NCBI RefSeq assembly: GCF_032118995.1
Contig: NC_092650.1
Location: 3,286,001-3,350,000, forward strand
From: Asterias amurensis
Taxonomy: Eukaryota; Echinodermata; Asteroidea; Forcipulatida; Asteriidae
DNA length: 64,000 bases
Direction: 5' to 3'
Shown here: positions 46,621-58,200 of the stretch, one piece after another
Numbering within the stretch: the first letter of the stretch is position 1
Layout of the letters: the number at the start of each line of letters is the position of its first letter
The notes under the pieces: generated by a model
The model's input: only the letters and a program-made list of their open reading frames with translations
Databases searched by the model: none
Told to the model about the DNA's origin: nothing
Program-made: the position numbers and the translations under genes

Positions 46621-46715
46621 TTTTCAGTTATAGCCTAACAAACAATACAGTATCGGGCCAATGGTGGCATGTACCGGCGTCGAGTTTCGATACGGTGCCG
46701 TTAATTATGATGATG

Positions 46716-47110
46716 ATATTGAGCCAGAATTGGGCCAGTGCTGGCCTTCTTCCGGTCAAGCGGCATGTCCTTGCTCGTAAAGTGCCCACACTGGGCCAAT
46801 GTCGGTTTTATAGAGGCAAACTATTTTAGTTAGGACGGAGGTTTGCCTGTCTTGGCCAATATTGGTTTTGTGCGGCACACCGTTTCGGCAAAATGATGAA
46901 CCTTTAATGGGCCAATGCTGGTTTTGTATAGCGGTGCACCATTTTGGGAAAGTGGTAGAAAACCTGCAGTGGTCCAATACTGGTTTTGTGGCACACCATT
47001 TGGGAAAACAGGCAGAAAACCTCTCACTGAGCCAATGCTGGTTTTGTAGCTGCACACAATTTTTGTCAAAATGGTGTCATATAGAAAACCTTTTCGGGGC
47101 CAATCATGCC
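46716..47110. repeat. Tandem ~60-bp repeats (CCAATGCTGGTTTTGT), second block at 47690-47950
   Basis: Units of about 60 bp with GGCCAATGCTGGTTTTGT, CACACCATTTTGG and AAATGGTAGAAAACCT. Two blocks lie in the same orientation, separated by a MITE and AT-rich DNA. Divergence between units is high, so the array is old. Confidence 0.85.
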
Positions 47111-47206
47111 AATACTGGCTTTGGCAAAACGGTAAAGAAATATGTTCTAATTACTAAACCGACTTGATATTTAAAAAGGAATTAGCCCATGCAAGTTATT
47201 GAAGCT

Positions 47207-47355
47207 GGGGTGGATTTCACAAAGAGTTAAGACTAGTCTTATCTCGAGTTAGGAAGAGTTAATCGTCCTACTTAGGACTAGCCATACGTTTCTTATATCT
47301 CCAAGGACTATGTCCTAAGTTAGGACTAGGCCTAACTCTCTGTGAAATCGACCCC
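47207..47355. mobile_element. Intact AGTTAGGACT-family palindromic MITE
   Basis: GGGGTGGATTTCACAAAGAG at left and CTCTGTGAAATCGACCCC at right are inverted ends. The interior is CCTAA/TTAGG-rich. It serves as the unbroken reference for the split copy around 8066-10611. Confidence 0.8.
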
Positions 47356-48474
47356 TGATGGTACCGGCATTTTGAGAAACCGAATACTATTAATAAAAAA
47401 ATATTCTAAAATGTATATACCTCCTTTATTATTTTATTGGTTTTTACATAGCATTTTTAATTTGATTTATTCATTGCTCCTTTTTTTTCATTTTTTATGT
47501 TTTTTGTTTTTCATGGACAACTACACTTTATTGTAATGAACTTTTTTATTGCAAAGTAATTTCATTTAAATTTAATATATTTGATACACTTTTTGCATTT
47601 TTATTTTATTAATAAAAACTTACGAGTTAAAATGCTGGTTGAATTTTCTTCTGATAATGAAAGTTTTACTTTCTGTCATCTGTCTACTGGTTTGTTGGCG
47701 GCACACCATGTTGGCAAAATGGTAGAAAACCTTTATTGGGCCAACACTGGTTTTGTAGCTGCACCATAGACAATCTTTTCTGGGCCAATACTTTTTTGTT
47801 TAGCGCCACGCCATTTTGACAAAATGGTATAGACAACTTTTTCTGTGCCAATACTGGTTTCGAAGTGGCACACCATTTTGGCAAATAATGGTATAAAACA
47901 ACTTTTTTGTGCCAATACTGATTTGGTAACGGCCACCATTGGGCCGGCATTGAACCGACATTGGTCATAATATGCAATTTTCAAGGCAGGGTGTCAAAGC
48001 TGTGGCACAGAATGTCTTAAGATTGTCGAAACAATTAAAAAATGACAAAGTAATGTGATTTGATATTAATAAATCTTGATTGCAATAAGGTAATAATTTG
48101 GAATAACTGATTGCCCAATGTATGTATGTTATCTGGGTATAAAATGGTACTCTTCTAAAAATGTTTGGCAAGTCAGTCAACTCGCTGGTGAGTGTAATTT
48201 ATTCCTAATTTATTAAAGTTGACCGATTGCAAAAAGCCACCACCGATCACTAAAGTTGACCGATTGCAAAAAGCCACCACCGATCACTAAAAGTTGACCG
48301 ATTGCAAAAAGTTATTACCGATCACTAAAGTTGACCACTGATTGCAAAAAGCCATCACCGGTCGTGAATATGCATGACCGATCGCTAATACCATCACCGA
48401 TCATGAATATGCAAGCCCGATCGCTAAAATGGACCACAGAAAAACAAACTTTAATGCGGGTACCATCTGTTCAA

Positions 48475-48481
48475 TATAAAA
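48475..48481 (+). promoter_or_regulatory. TATA box of FReD gene C
   Basis: TATAAAA about 98 bp before the ATG. Only about 140 bp of the upstream sequence shared by A and B is retained before homology stops at about 48438. Confidence 0.6.
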
Positions 48482-48578
48482 CGATCTACAGATAGGCTGT
48501 TGCTCACTCATCTATACACTTCTACTCTATTCAGCAACGAAAGGAGTCGTGTTTTGGAGTTGCAGTTAATTGAGCAAG

Positions 48579-51500
48579 ATGGGGTTGTTTATACGTTCGC
48601 TCTTGGTCGTTTTGATCGTGAAAGCTCAAGTTGAACTACAAGTTGAAGCTTCCAGACATCAGAGAACGGTTTCATGTAATGTAGACACAAATAGTAAGGT
48701 AAACGAGTTAAGGCTTATTGTAGAAAACTACTTAGTCATTCTTGACGATGAACTCAGAAACACACAAGACCAGGTGAAAGAGCTCAAAGTAATAATGACT
48801 GACAATCATGAAACTGTTTCACCGGAGCTGGAGGACACAAGACGTACGATGGCTGCAATATCAACCGACCGAGAAACAGCCACCTCTGGGCAAGAGGAAA
48901 CACGTCGAATGGTTAGTGAGTTGCAGGCTGCAGTATCAACCAATCAAGAAACAGCTAGCTCTGAGCAAGAGGAAACACGTCGAATGGTTAGTGAGTTGCA
49001 GGCTGCAATATCAACCAACCAAGAAACAGCCACCTATGAGCAAGAGGAAACACGTCGAATGGTTAGTGAGTTGCAGGTTGCAATATCAACCAACCAAGAA
49101 ACAGCCACCTCTGGGCAAGAGGAAACACGTCGAATGGTTAGTGAGTTGCAGGCTGCAGTATCAACCAATCAAGAAACAGCTAGCTCTGAGCAAGAGGAAA
49201 CACGTCGAATGGTTAGTGAGTTGCAGGTTACAATATCAATCAACCAAGACACAGCCACCTCTGAGCAAGAGGAAACACGTCGAATGGTTAGTGAGTTGCA
49301 GGCTGCAATATCAACCAACCAAGAAACAGCCACCTCTGAGCAAGAGGAAACACGTCGAATGGTTAGTGAGTTGCAGACTGCAGTTTCGACCAACCAACAG
49401 AAGGTAACTGTCGCACTAAGAAACACAACACTTCAGTTAAAAGACACAATACGTGAAATGGGAGTCATTGGGCGTCAGGTGGAAGAGCTCCCGGAGTCAG
49501 TATCTACATGTACGTTGATCTATGGTAGGTTTTGTTTGCTCACAATCATGGTTTATAAAGCCATTGGACCCTTTCGGTACAGAACAAAAAAAAATAAAGT
49601 TCATAGATTTACAAATAACTTACAGGGTTTACAGAAGGTAGTGGTGAAATACTTCTCTTGAAATATTATTCCATGAAATGCTTTACTTTTTGAGAAAACA
49701 GTCAAACAATATCAATTTTCGTTAACGAGAATTACGGATTTATTTTAAACACATGTCATGACACGGCGAAACGCGCGGATACAAGGGTGGGTTTTCCCGT
49801 TATTTTCTCCCGACTCCGATGACCGATTAAGCCCAAATTTTCACAGGTTTGTTATTTGATATAGAAGTTGTGATATACGAAGTGTGGGCCTTGGACAATA
49901 CTGTTTACCGAAAGGATCCAATGGCTTTAAATCATGGAGGTAGAAATAGACACAAGCAGACAACACTTCCTCTTAAATATCCAAGACTTTGTTCAGGGGA
50001 TACTGTTGTACACAAACGAGCCCTAGCATTGGCGGCCACCTTTAATGTCAATCTATCAACGCGGTGACGCGCTGCGCATTACTCTCCGCCAAAGATGGCC
50101 CTTTATGGACCTCAGTGGCGACATTATGCAAGGGGTCTATTTAATCACCATTCGAAACGTACTCGCCCCCCCTCCACACCTGATCGTAAGCATTACACCT
50201 TAAACTGTCCATTATAAACATGCGTTCAAATTTACTCGTACACAAAAGTGCGACGACAAGGGTGTTTTCACTCCGAGTGGTATCACTTTCGCTCTTTTGA
50301 GAGTGAAAGTCAATCTGTGTTACTCTTTTTGAGTGAAATTGGAACAAACTTCACTCTAAATTGAGTTAAAAGTACCCGTCTTTCACTCTAAAAAGAGTTT
50401 TTCGTCATATGGCTCTTTGCAAGAGTGGTATGGCGGACAAAAGGAGTGTTTTTTCACTCTTTTACATTAAGAGAGTTTGTATGTTTAAAGGTACTGGACG
50501 CCTTTTAGTAATTGTCAAAGACTAGTGTTTTCACTTGGTGTAACTCGACATTATTATGCATAAAATAACAAACCTGTGTAGTCGTCGAATTTGCAAGAGA
50601 ATAAAGAAAGAAAAAACACCCTTGTCACACAAGTTGTGTGCTTTCAGACGCTTGATTTCGAGACCTTAGCTGAGGTCTCAAATTCAAATCAAATATTTTA
50701 GTGGGAAATTACTTCTTTCTCGAAAGCTACGTTACTTAAGAGGGAGCCGTTTCTTACACTGTTTTATACCATCAACAGCGTTCCGTTGCTCATTACCAAG
50801 TAAGTTTTATGCTAACGATTATTTTGAGTAATTACCAGTAGTGTCCAGTGTCTTTAAAGAGAGGGATATAAGCCTTTCTTAATATTATTTATGCATGAGG
50901 TACGTCACAATGCTAAACCAAAACGAGGCGATGGGCGCAGCCACTGCAAGTGATGGGGGAAGTGCGCCCATAGCCTCATTTTGGGTAAGAATTATGACGT
51001 CATGCACAAATATTAAGAGGGATATAGTAGATGATTCTCATTTCAATCTTGTCCTGGTATTCTGTTTTCCATCTATACTAAAATCATCATCTCGTTTTTT
51101 ATATAAGGAGTCAGAGATTGTTCCGACGTGCTCGCAAGAGGTCAGGCATGCAGTGACGTTTACGCCGTAAAGCCGGACTGCGGTGCACCATTCGATGTGT
51201 ACTGTGATATGGAGACAGACGGCGGAGGCTGGACGGTAAGACAATGGCGGACTTTCCATCCAAAATACACCTTTTTAGAAGTGTAAAGTCTAAAATGTTA
51301 GGTGAACACAAACCCATTCAAAACGATGTGCGTTAATTTGTCTTCGATAGGTTTTCCAGCGGCGTCAGGACGGCAGTGTAGATTTCTATTTGGATTTTGC
51401 CAGCTACAGCCGGGGCTTTGGGAATCTAGAAGGAGAGTTTTGGCTCGGTAACGACAACTTGCACCGTCTGACTGCTAAGGGCGAGTACGAACTCCGCGTA

Positions 51501-52493
51501 GATCTCACAGGCTTCGACGACGATACCGGCTTTGCCGTGTATGAGTCGTTCAGCATCGCCGATGTTAGCGACAACTACAGGCTGTCGTTGGGAAGCTACT
51601 CGGGAACCGCAGGTAAGATGCTATAAGTGGATACTTCGTAGTAATACAGAAATATTGCAGGGTATTCTGTGTCCATCGCTGTGACCGATTGTTTTTGGTA
51701 GGTGTCAATGAAAGACAGAAGAGCAGCATCGTGATTCAAAGAGTTGAATAAGAAATCACCCCTTTCTCAAAAACTACGTTCCAATTCAGAGGGAGCCGTT
51801 TCTCGCAATGTTCACATCTCTCCATTGCTAGTTCGAGTAGGTTTCTAATAATCATTTTGAGTAGTAACCAATAGTGTCTGGAGTGCCTTTAAAAGTGGAG
51901 GGGAAATTGTCTATGTTTTCTCAACTCCAGACAAAAAAGAGGAGTAGAATTTTGCATCCCATGCAGCCAAAACTAACCGAAAAAGAGGAAATTGAATTTA
52001 GCAATTTCAAATTTGTAAGAAACATTTTTATTGAATCGTAAACCACAATTTGGAGGGGAAAATTATAACAAATAAAAGTTGCTTTGAAATTCGATAGCAA
52101 TTTTCGAACTATATTATTAAACTGTAACTTAAAAAAAGAAGTTCCATTAATTGATAAATTTGTTTCTAATCACACCCTGTCGGCCTAAGTTATGTTCGAA
52201 ACAAATCAATTACACGTGACTATAATGGCTACGTGTGTTATCTTACAGGAGACCAGTTATCATACCACAATAACCGGGCCTTTACGACCAAAGACCGAGA
52301 CAACGATGCCTGGGGTTATAACTGCGCTAAGCAATGCCACGGAGCCTGGTGGTACGGTTTCTGCTACCACTCCAATTTAAACGGGAGATACTTCAATGAG
52401 GTCACTACGAACGAAGAAGGAATTAGGTGGCGTGACTTTTCGGGTTTCCGCTCACTCAAAACAACTGAGATCAAAATTAGAAGGAAAGTTTAG
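48579..52493 (+). CDS. FReD gene C: secreted coiled-coil fibrinogen-related protein
   Basis: Exons 48579-49524, 51108-51235, 51351-51612 and 52249-52493 give 526 residues. It has the signal peptide of gene B and a stalk of about seven full 25-residue repeats plus one degenerate. Three of them are duplicated as a 225-bp block (the SGQ/SSEQ pattern recurs). The FReD is complete: [25 protein letters not shown] changed to [39 protein letters not shown] and [20 protein letters not shown]. The pocket exon has an extra Cys (KQC) that A and B lack, which could allow an additional disulfide or covalent oligomer. Intron 1 shares long blocks with B (ACTCT element, family-1 MITE) and a private family-2 MITE at 49559-49926. 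The shared 3' poly(A) signal is altered here. Same inferred role as A and B. Confidence 0.87.
49559..49926. mobile_element. Family-2 MITE in intron 1 of gene C
   Basis: AGCCATTGGACCCTTTCGG to CCGAAAGGATCCAATGGCT with TTAA on the right. Genes A and B have the uninterrupted GGTTAAACCATGGAGG or similar, so it is private to C. It starts 34 bp after the exon 1 donor. Confidence 0.85.
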
Positions 52494-52545
52494 TCCTTAA
52501 TTAAGGTGGATATCATTATGATAAGGTACGCAGTATTAACCCTTT

Positions 52546-54086
52546 CAGTACCAACAGATACTTGCAACTAATGCATTGGTGACCAGAGAAATTTCATCGA
52601 CATGACGACTGCTTGGTAAAGTTTTAGGTTACAGCGCCCTCACAAGGTAGATATAGGTTCTAGTCACAGAATGCAACTTGTACAAGCAACCGATGTTCGA
52701 CAATGAAGTTTATGTTGAAATGACTGTTTTCTTTTGGCATATTGCCTTTGCCTAATTAATTGCCTGATACATATATTCCAAGTTTGGTATTGTGACCAAT
52801 AAATATCAAATTGAGTAGTTTCAATGTGAAAGCTTAACATTTCTTAAGTTGCTGTTCATATACCAATCTGCATTAAAATTATTTCCCTCAATTTTTTCTT
52901 CATCTGAAACCTAAAATAAACAGGTTTAAATAAATTCCGTTCGAAGCACCACCCCCCGCCTCTATCATGAATAAATAAGGAATTCAAAAATTACAATTGG
53001 TTTCTTCCCGAGCACCATCCTCTCCCCCCACCCCCCCCCCCCTCGGCGCCTCACGAATTCAAAAAGTACAATTTTTTTTCTTTAGAAACACCATCCTCTG
53101 TCTTTATTTCGAAGCACCATCCTCTCCCCCCCCTGCTTCAATGTTGCAAACTATGGTTGCCCCCCCCCCCCCCTGCTTCAATGTTGCAAACTTTGGTTGC
53201 TCCACCCCCCTCCACTTCAATGTTCGAAACTTTGGTTGCCCTCCCCACCCCCGGCCCCGCCTCAATGTTGGTTGAAAACTATCATTCGTCACCACATTTG
53301 ATGTGCCATTATTTTTGGGTCGCATGTGGAAAGAAGTACATGTACGTTTGCAGCCGGCCGCCGTAAACAACAGCATGCACGCGTGGCATTGTGGGAACGG
53401 ACTTCCGTCCACAAACATTGGTAACTTCCGCATGGGCTGACCTGTTTACCACATTTCCTGGGGTTTGATAGTAAGTGTGAAACGATCGTGCAAATCCTGG
53501 GAAATTACTCCTGGAAGTTACCAAATTGGGATAGTGAGAACGGTTGCTGGGGTGGCGATGGGGTTAAAAACTCTCGGGATTTTCCCGGGAGTATTTTTCC
53601 GGGAAATGGCATTGTAGTGTGAAAAGGGCTTAACACGGTCGGCCATTTATGGGACCAAAATTTGTCGAATATGCCTGCATTTACGTTTAGTAGGTTTGTA
53701 CCTTTCGCTTGGTTATAGGCAAAGGTAACTTCTCGTGAGAAAACATCATTTTCTCTTTATTTGTAGTATTTTTTTCTTCTGTATAAACCATGCACCAGTG
53801 ATACACAGTTATGCACCAGGCACCGCACTCATTGATATTAAATTATCTACCTTTCTACAGCAATGTCACAGCCCGAGGTTGGAAAACTACGTAAAGCCAT
53901 AGTGTACGGGGCCAGACTACACATTTTCTCTTCAAGTATCACGCCTCGATTGTAGCCTCAAAACACCGCTACCATGGGTCAAGGTTGTAGGGAGGGGGGG
54001 GGGCTGATGTTAAATTTGGAAATAAAATAAAAACACAATTGTTTTAATCTTTGTTACTTGTTTATTCACATGCCACTGTCAAATGT
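52546..54086. other. Intergenic DNA between FReD gene C and NOP9
   Basis: No gene recognised. About 53000-53270 has C-rich runs and three imperfect repeats of TGCTTCAATGTTGCAAACT type (about 55-60 bp apart). About 53400-53640 has TTCCCGGGAG-type inverted blocks and ends GTGTGAAAAGGGCTT, possibly a decayed DNA element. Overlapping short ORFs show no domain. Confidence 0.5.
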
Positions 54087-54090
54087 TTAA

Positions 54091-54470
54091 AGACAGTGGA
54101 CACTATTGGTAATTGCCAAAGACCAGTCTTCTCATTTGGTATATCTCAACATATGCACAAAATAACAAACCTGTGAAAATTTGTGCTCAATTGGTCGTCG
54201 AAGTTGCGAGGTAATAATGAAATAAAAAACACCCTGGTCACTTGAAGTTGTGTGCATTTAGATGGTTGATTTCGAGACCTCAAATTCTAAATCCGAGGTC
54301 TCGAAATCAAATTCGTTGAAAATTACTTCTTTCTCGAAAACTATGGCATTTCAGAGAGTGCCGTTTCTCACAACGTTTTATACCATCAATCTCTCCCCAT
54401 TACTTGTCACCAAGTAAGGTTTTATGCTAATAATTATTTTGAGTAATTACCAATAGTGTCCACTGCCTTC
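54091..54470. mobile_element. Family-1 TTAA MITE
   Basis: AGACAGTGGACACTATTGG to CAATAGTGTCCACTGCCT, TTAA at left. First of three family-1 copies within 2 kb downstream of and inside the NOP9 3' end. Confidence 0.85.
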
Positions 54471-54786
54471 AAGGCAATAATAACAACTTTTAAAAGTGTA
54501 AAGTTTTATTGAGAAACATTTCAATTTGGAGTAATGTGTTTATTAAACTAACTTTATTAAACTAACTTTATGCACCAAAATATGAATCTGGAACAGATTG
54601 TGTATTAATTTTAATGATTATTCTTCCTGTGTTGACATATTTGCTCCTTTTTTTTCCGGCGATATTTCAAAAACTTGACCCCTTATGAAATGAAATGTTC
54701 AGATGTTAGTTTAAATGTGATTATCATTTTTAAAGGATTAAACAATTGAACAGTTTAAAAAGACCAAAAATATAATTTTTCTTTAA

Positions 54787-55167
54787 AGGCATTTGACACT
54801 ATTGGTAATAACTCAAAATAATTGTTTGCATATAAAACTTTACTTAGTAACAAGCAATGGGGAGCTGTTGATAGTATAAAACATTGTGAGAAAAGGCTCC
54901 TTTTGAAGTGACATAGTTTTTGAGAAAGAGGTTTTTGTCTCGCTCAAATAATACAAGACTTCATCAGCTGAAGTCATTCAATGTGCATCTGAAAGCGCAC
55001 AAAATTGTGCAACAGTGTTTTTTTCTTCCATTATTATCTTGCAACTTAGTCGACCAATTGAGTTCAAATTTTCACGGATTTGTTATTTTGTGCATATGTT
55101 GGGATACACCAAGTGAGAAGACTTTTGACAATTTGTCTTTGACAATTACCAATAGTGTCTAGTGTCT
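54787..55167. mobile_element. Family-1 TTAA MITE just downstream of NOP9
   Basis: AGGCATTTGACACTATTGG to CAATAGTGTCTAGTGTCT between TTAA sites. It lies about 110 bp beyond the NOP9 stop codon, so it may be within the 3' UTR. Confidence 0.85.
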
Positions 55168-55273
55168 TTAAAGGCAATGGGCCATTTTAGGCGATGACAC
55201 ATGGTGAGGCCACACCCACTCTTTACAAGTTCTTGCAATTAGACCCACAACAGATCAAACTGTCAAACAATTT

Positions 55274-58200
55274 TTAAGTTCCTATACTCTTTTTATGTTT
55301 TTTATTCTTTCTCTTCCTGCCCTCTTTATGGTCATCTAGTTCCTTGACGTCATCTGTAGGCTCGCTGTCTTCCTTTTCAATGTCCTTAGACTTTCTTCCT
55401 GTTGCTCTTGCACTCTCTGTGCCCGAGGTTTCTGTGACGTCCGTCTTGGAATGGCTCGATCGTTTTCTCCGTTTGTTCTTTTTATTGGAGGATGTACCAT
55501 CAGCTTTCCCAAAGATTTCGTCTATCTCATCCTGAAAAAGGAAAAGAAAAAAAGAGATTGTTTGGCATTCAAATAAAAGAGTAATTTAATTAAGCACTAA
55601 GGACCTAATTATTCAAAAATAAAAGAACCTAAATTGAAGACACTGGACACTATTGGTAATTGCCAAAGACCATTCTTCTCACTTAATGTATCTCAACACG
55701 TGCATAAAATAACAAACCTGTAAACATTTGAGCTGAATTGGTCGACAAAGTTGCGAGAAAACTATGAAAGAAGAAAAAAAAACACCCTTGTTACACGAAG
55801 TTGTGTGCTTTCAGATGCTTGATTTCGAGAACTCAAAATCTAATTCTAAAGTCTTGAAATCAAGTTCGTGGAAAGATACTTCTTTCTCGAAAACTATGTC
55901 ACTTCAGAGGGAGCCGTTTCTTACAATGTTCTATACTATCAACCCCTCCCCGTTACTCGTAACCAAGTAAGGTTTCATGCTAATAATTATTTTGAGTAAT
56001 TACCAATAGTGTCCACTGTCTTTAATACATTATCATAACACAAGGACTGAAGCTGTTAAAAATTACAAAAGGATGAAATACTGTGGTAGAAAAATTCTCT
56101 TCTAATCTTAATTTACCTCCTTAGGAGTTTCCTCGGTCGCATCTCCCTCTTCTTCCATACCAATTGTGTCTATCTCTTCAGAGTAGGGTAGATGTTTCAT
56201 CTCAGTGTCTTCCGACGCCAGCTTCTTTTTCTTTTTACCTTGAAGGAACAACACAAGAATGTTGCAGAAGAAACTTGAGATGAACAAATCTTTTCAAAAA
56301 TTTATCTTCATCGCAAAGTCAGAAAAAGCTAGCTGTATATGTTTTATATGTAAACTATTTTTTACTGTAATTTGGCCGTCGGCCACGAGTGTAAAAAGAA
56401 ATTAAAAAAATATCTAACTAGGCCTAGCTGAAACAACAGGGCCCAAATTCATAGAGCTGGTTAAACATAACAAGTTGCTAAGCACAATACAAATTTGCCT
56501 ACCAGAATAAGGCAACGGCTAGCCATTTTACAATTACAAACTGTAACCGGCATCCTTCTTTTTGCTTAGCAGGTAAATATTAAGCAACATTTTCTTCTTA
56601 AGCAGCTCTCCAAATTGGGCCCTGAGGTTGATTCCAGTGCTCTGAAACGCTCGGCGACGACACGCAAACCCATGGCAACCTAAATAAAGGCTGACTGCCT
56701 ACAAACTTCTGTCAAGGACGGTTTCAATGTTAAAATATTTCACAGTTTAAGAAACAACACCCTTGTTGCACAACTTTATGTGCTTTCAGATTCATAATCA
56801 AGGGCTTCCGCTCAAGTCTTTTATATATCTGAGTGACAAACTACCACTTTCTAAAAAGAAAGTTACTTCAGAGGGAGCCGTTTCTCATAATGTTTTATAC
56901 TATCAACAGCTCTCTATTGATCGTTACCAAGTCTGTTTTATGCTAACAATTATTTTGAGTTATTACCATTAAAACACATCTCTTGCTTGTTCTGTATTCT
57001 GGTTGGCTGAAACAAAGTCATGTGGGATGAACTAATACAGTCTAGTGATCGTGCGCATGTGTTTTGCGGGAAAGTCTTTGAAAATAATGCCTGGTTACAG
57101 CGCCCTCTCTTGACGTGAACCGTGAACAGCAACTTCAAAACATCCTTTCTTTTCCAGATTCTTGTTCTTATTTCACATTTAAGATCGAGGTGTGATATAA
57201 AATATTGACACATATTGACTGGCATAATTCGGTAACTATGTATGTCTATTTCCCCTCGGGCCTGTGAGTAACCAATGAGAGGCCTATTTCCCTCTGTCTA
57301 ATTGGTCACTCAAAGTCCCTCAAGAGAAAAGACATACACTAGTTACCTCGTTGCCAGTCAATATGTGTATAATAGTGCCCAGTGCCTTTAAAAAGTATGA
57401 ACTCACCAGCAGGTTCGTCATCATCGATGATGTCAGCAAAGAGTTCTCTCTTCTTGTTTGTCTTCCCTTGGAGATCCTCCCAGTCTTGACGACGATTTTT
57501 GAAGAGGTCAACAGCCAAGTTCTTGTAAACGAACTTGCCTGGTCAAGAAAAAACAAAGGAAGAGACAGGTGTCAACGTTGATGTCAGAAAAATACAAAGA
57601 AAGACACAAGTTTTCGTATTGATGACAATAGCCAAGTTCTTGTAAACGAACTTGCCTGGTGAAGTCAAGAAAAACAAAGGAAGAGACAGGTGTCAACGTT
57701 GATGTCAGAAAAATACAAAGAAAGACACAAGTTTTCGTATTGATGACAATAGCCAAGTTCTTGTAAACAAACTTGCCTAGTGAAGTCAAGAAAAACAACT
57801 TTCAATGTTGATGTCAGAAATATAAAATGAGAGAGGATCTTCCGATAAATAAAAAATTGATTCGGTGACAAAGATTGGGTTGTTCGTATTGTTGATGTCT
57901 GTTTGTATGTCAAAGGTCATGTAGGTGGATGCTGTGTTGTATTGTAGTGACAGAAGTCAGAACGTGGCAAAACATAAAATTAAGAACTTAGGGCCATGTC
58001 ACACGAGGCAATTTATAGTCAACCAGTTCCACGCAATCTTAAAGAAGAAAAGACATCACATATAAATGTTCACAGATTTTTCTTTGGGATCGTCAGACAA
58101 TGTTTGAAAATTTACTCATGCGCTATCAAAGTGGTCGGGCAGCAAGCTCTGTAGTTGGTTGCCTTCAAGTAGCCCATAAAAAGTGGCTTTGTGTGACAAG

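Larger units (their letters stand above)
44788..48437. mobile_element. 3.65-kb inverted-repeat element with tandem GATCGGTGATGG repeats in its arms
   Basis: The left arm 44788-45392 and right arm 48138-48437 are inverted copies. Both carry GTGGTCCATTTTAGCGATCG at the outer end, tandem 36-bp-type units (GATCGGTGATGGCTTTTTGC then AATCGGTCAACTTTAG), and CACTCACCAGCG then CCAAACATTTTTAGAAGAGT at the inner end. The left arm has more tandem copies and the units continue outside it to about 44720. No transposase ORF was seen. Its right edge meets the promoter cassette of FReD gene C. Confidence 0.7.
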
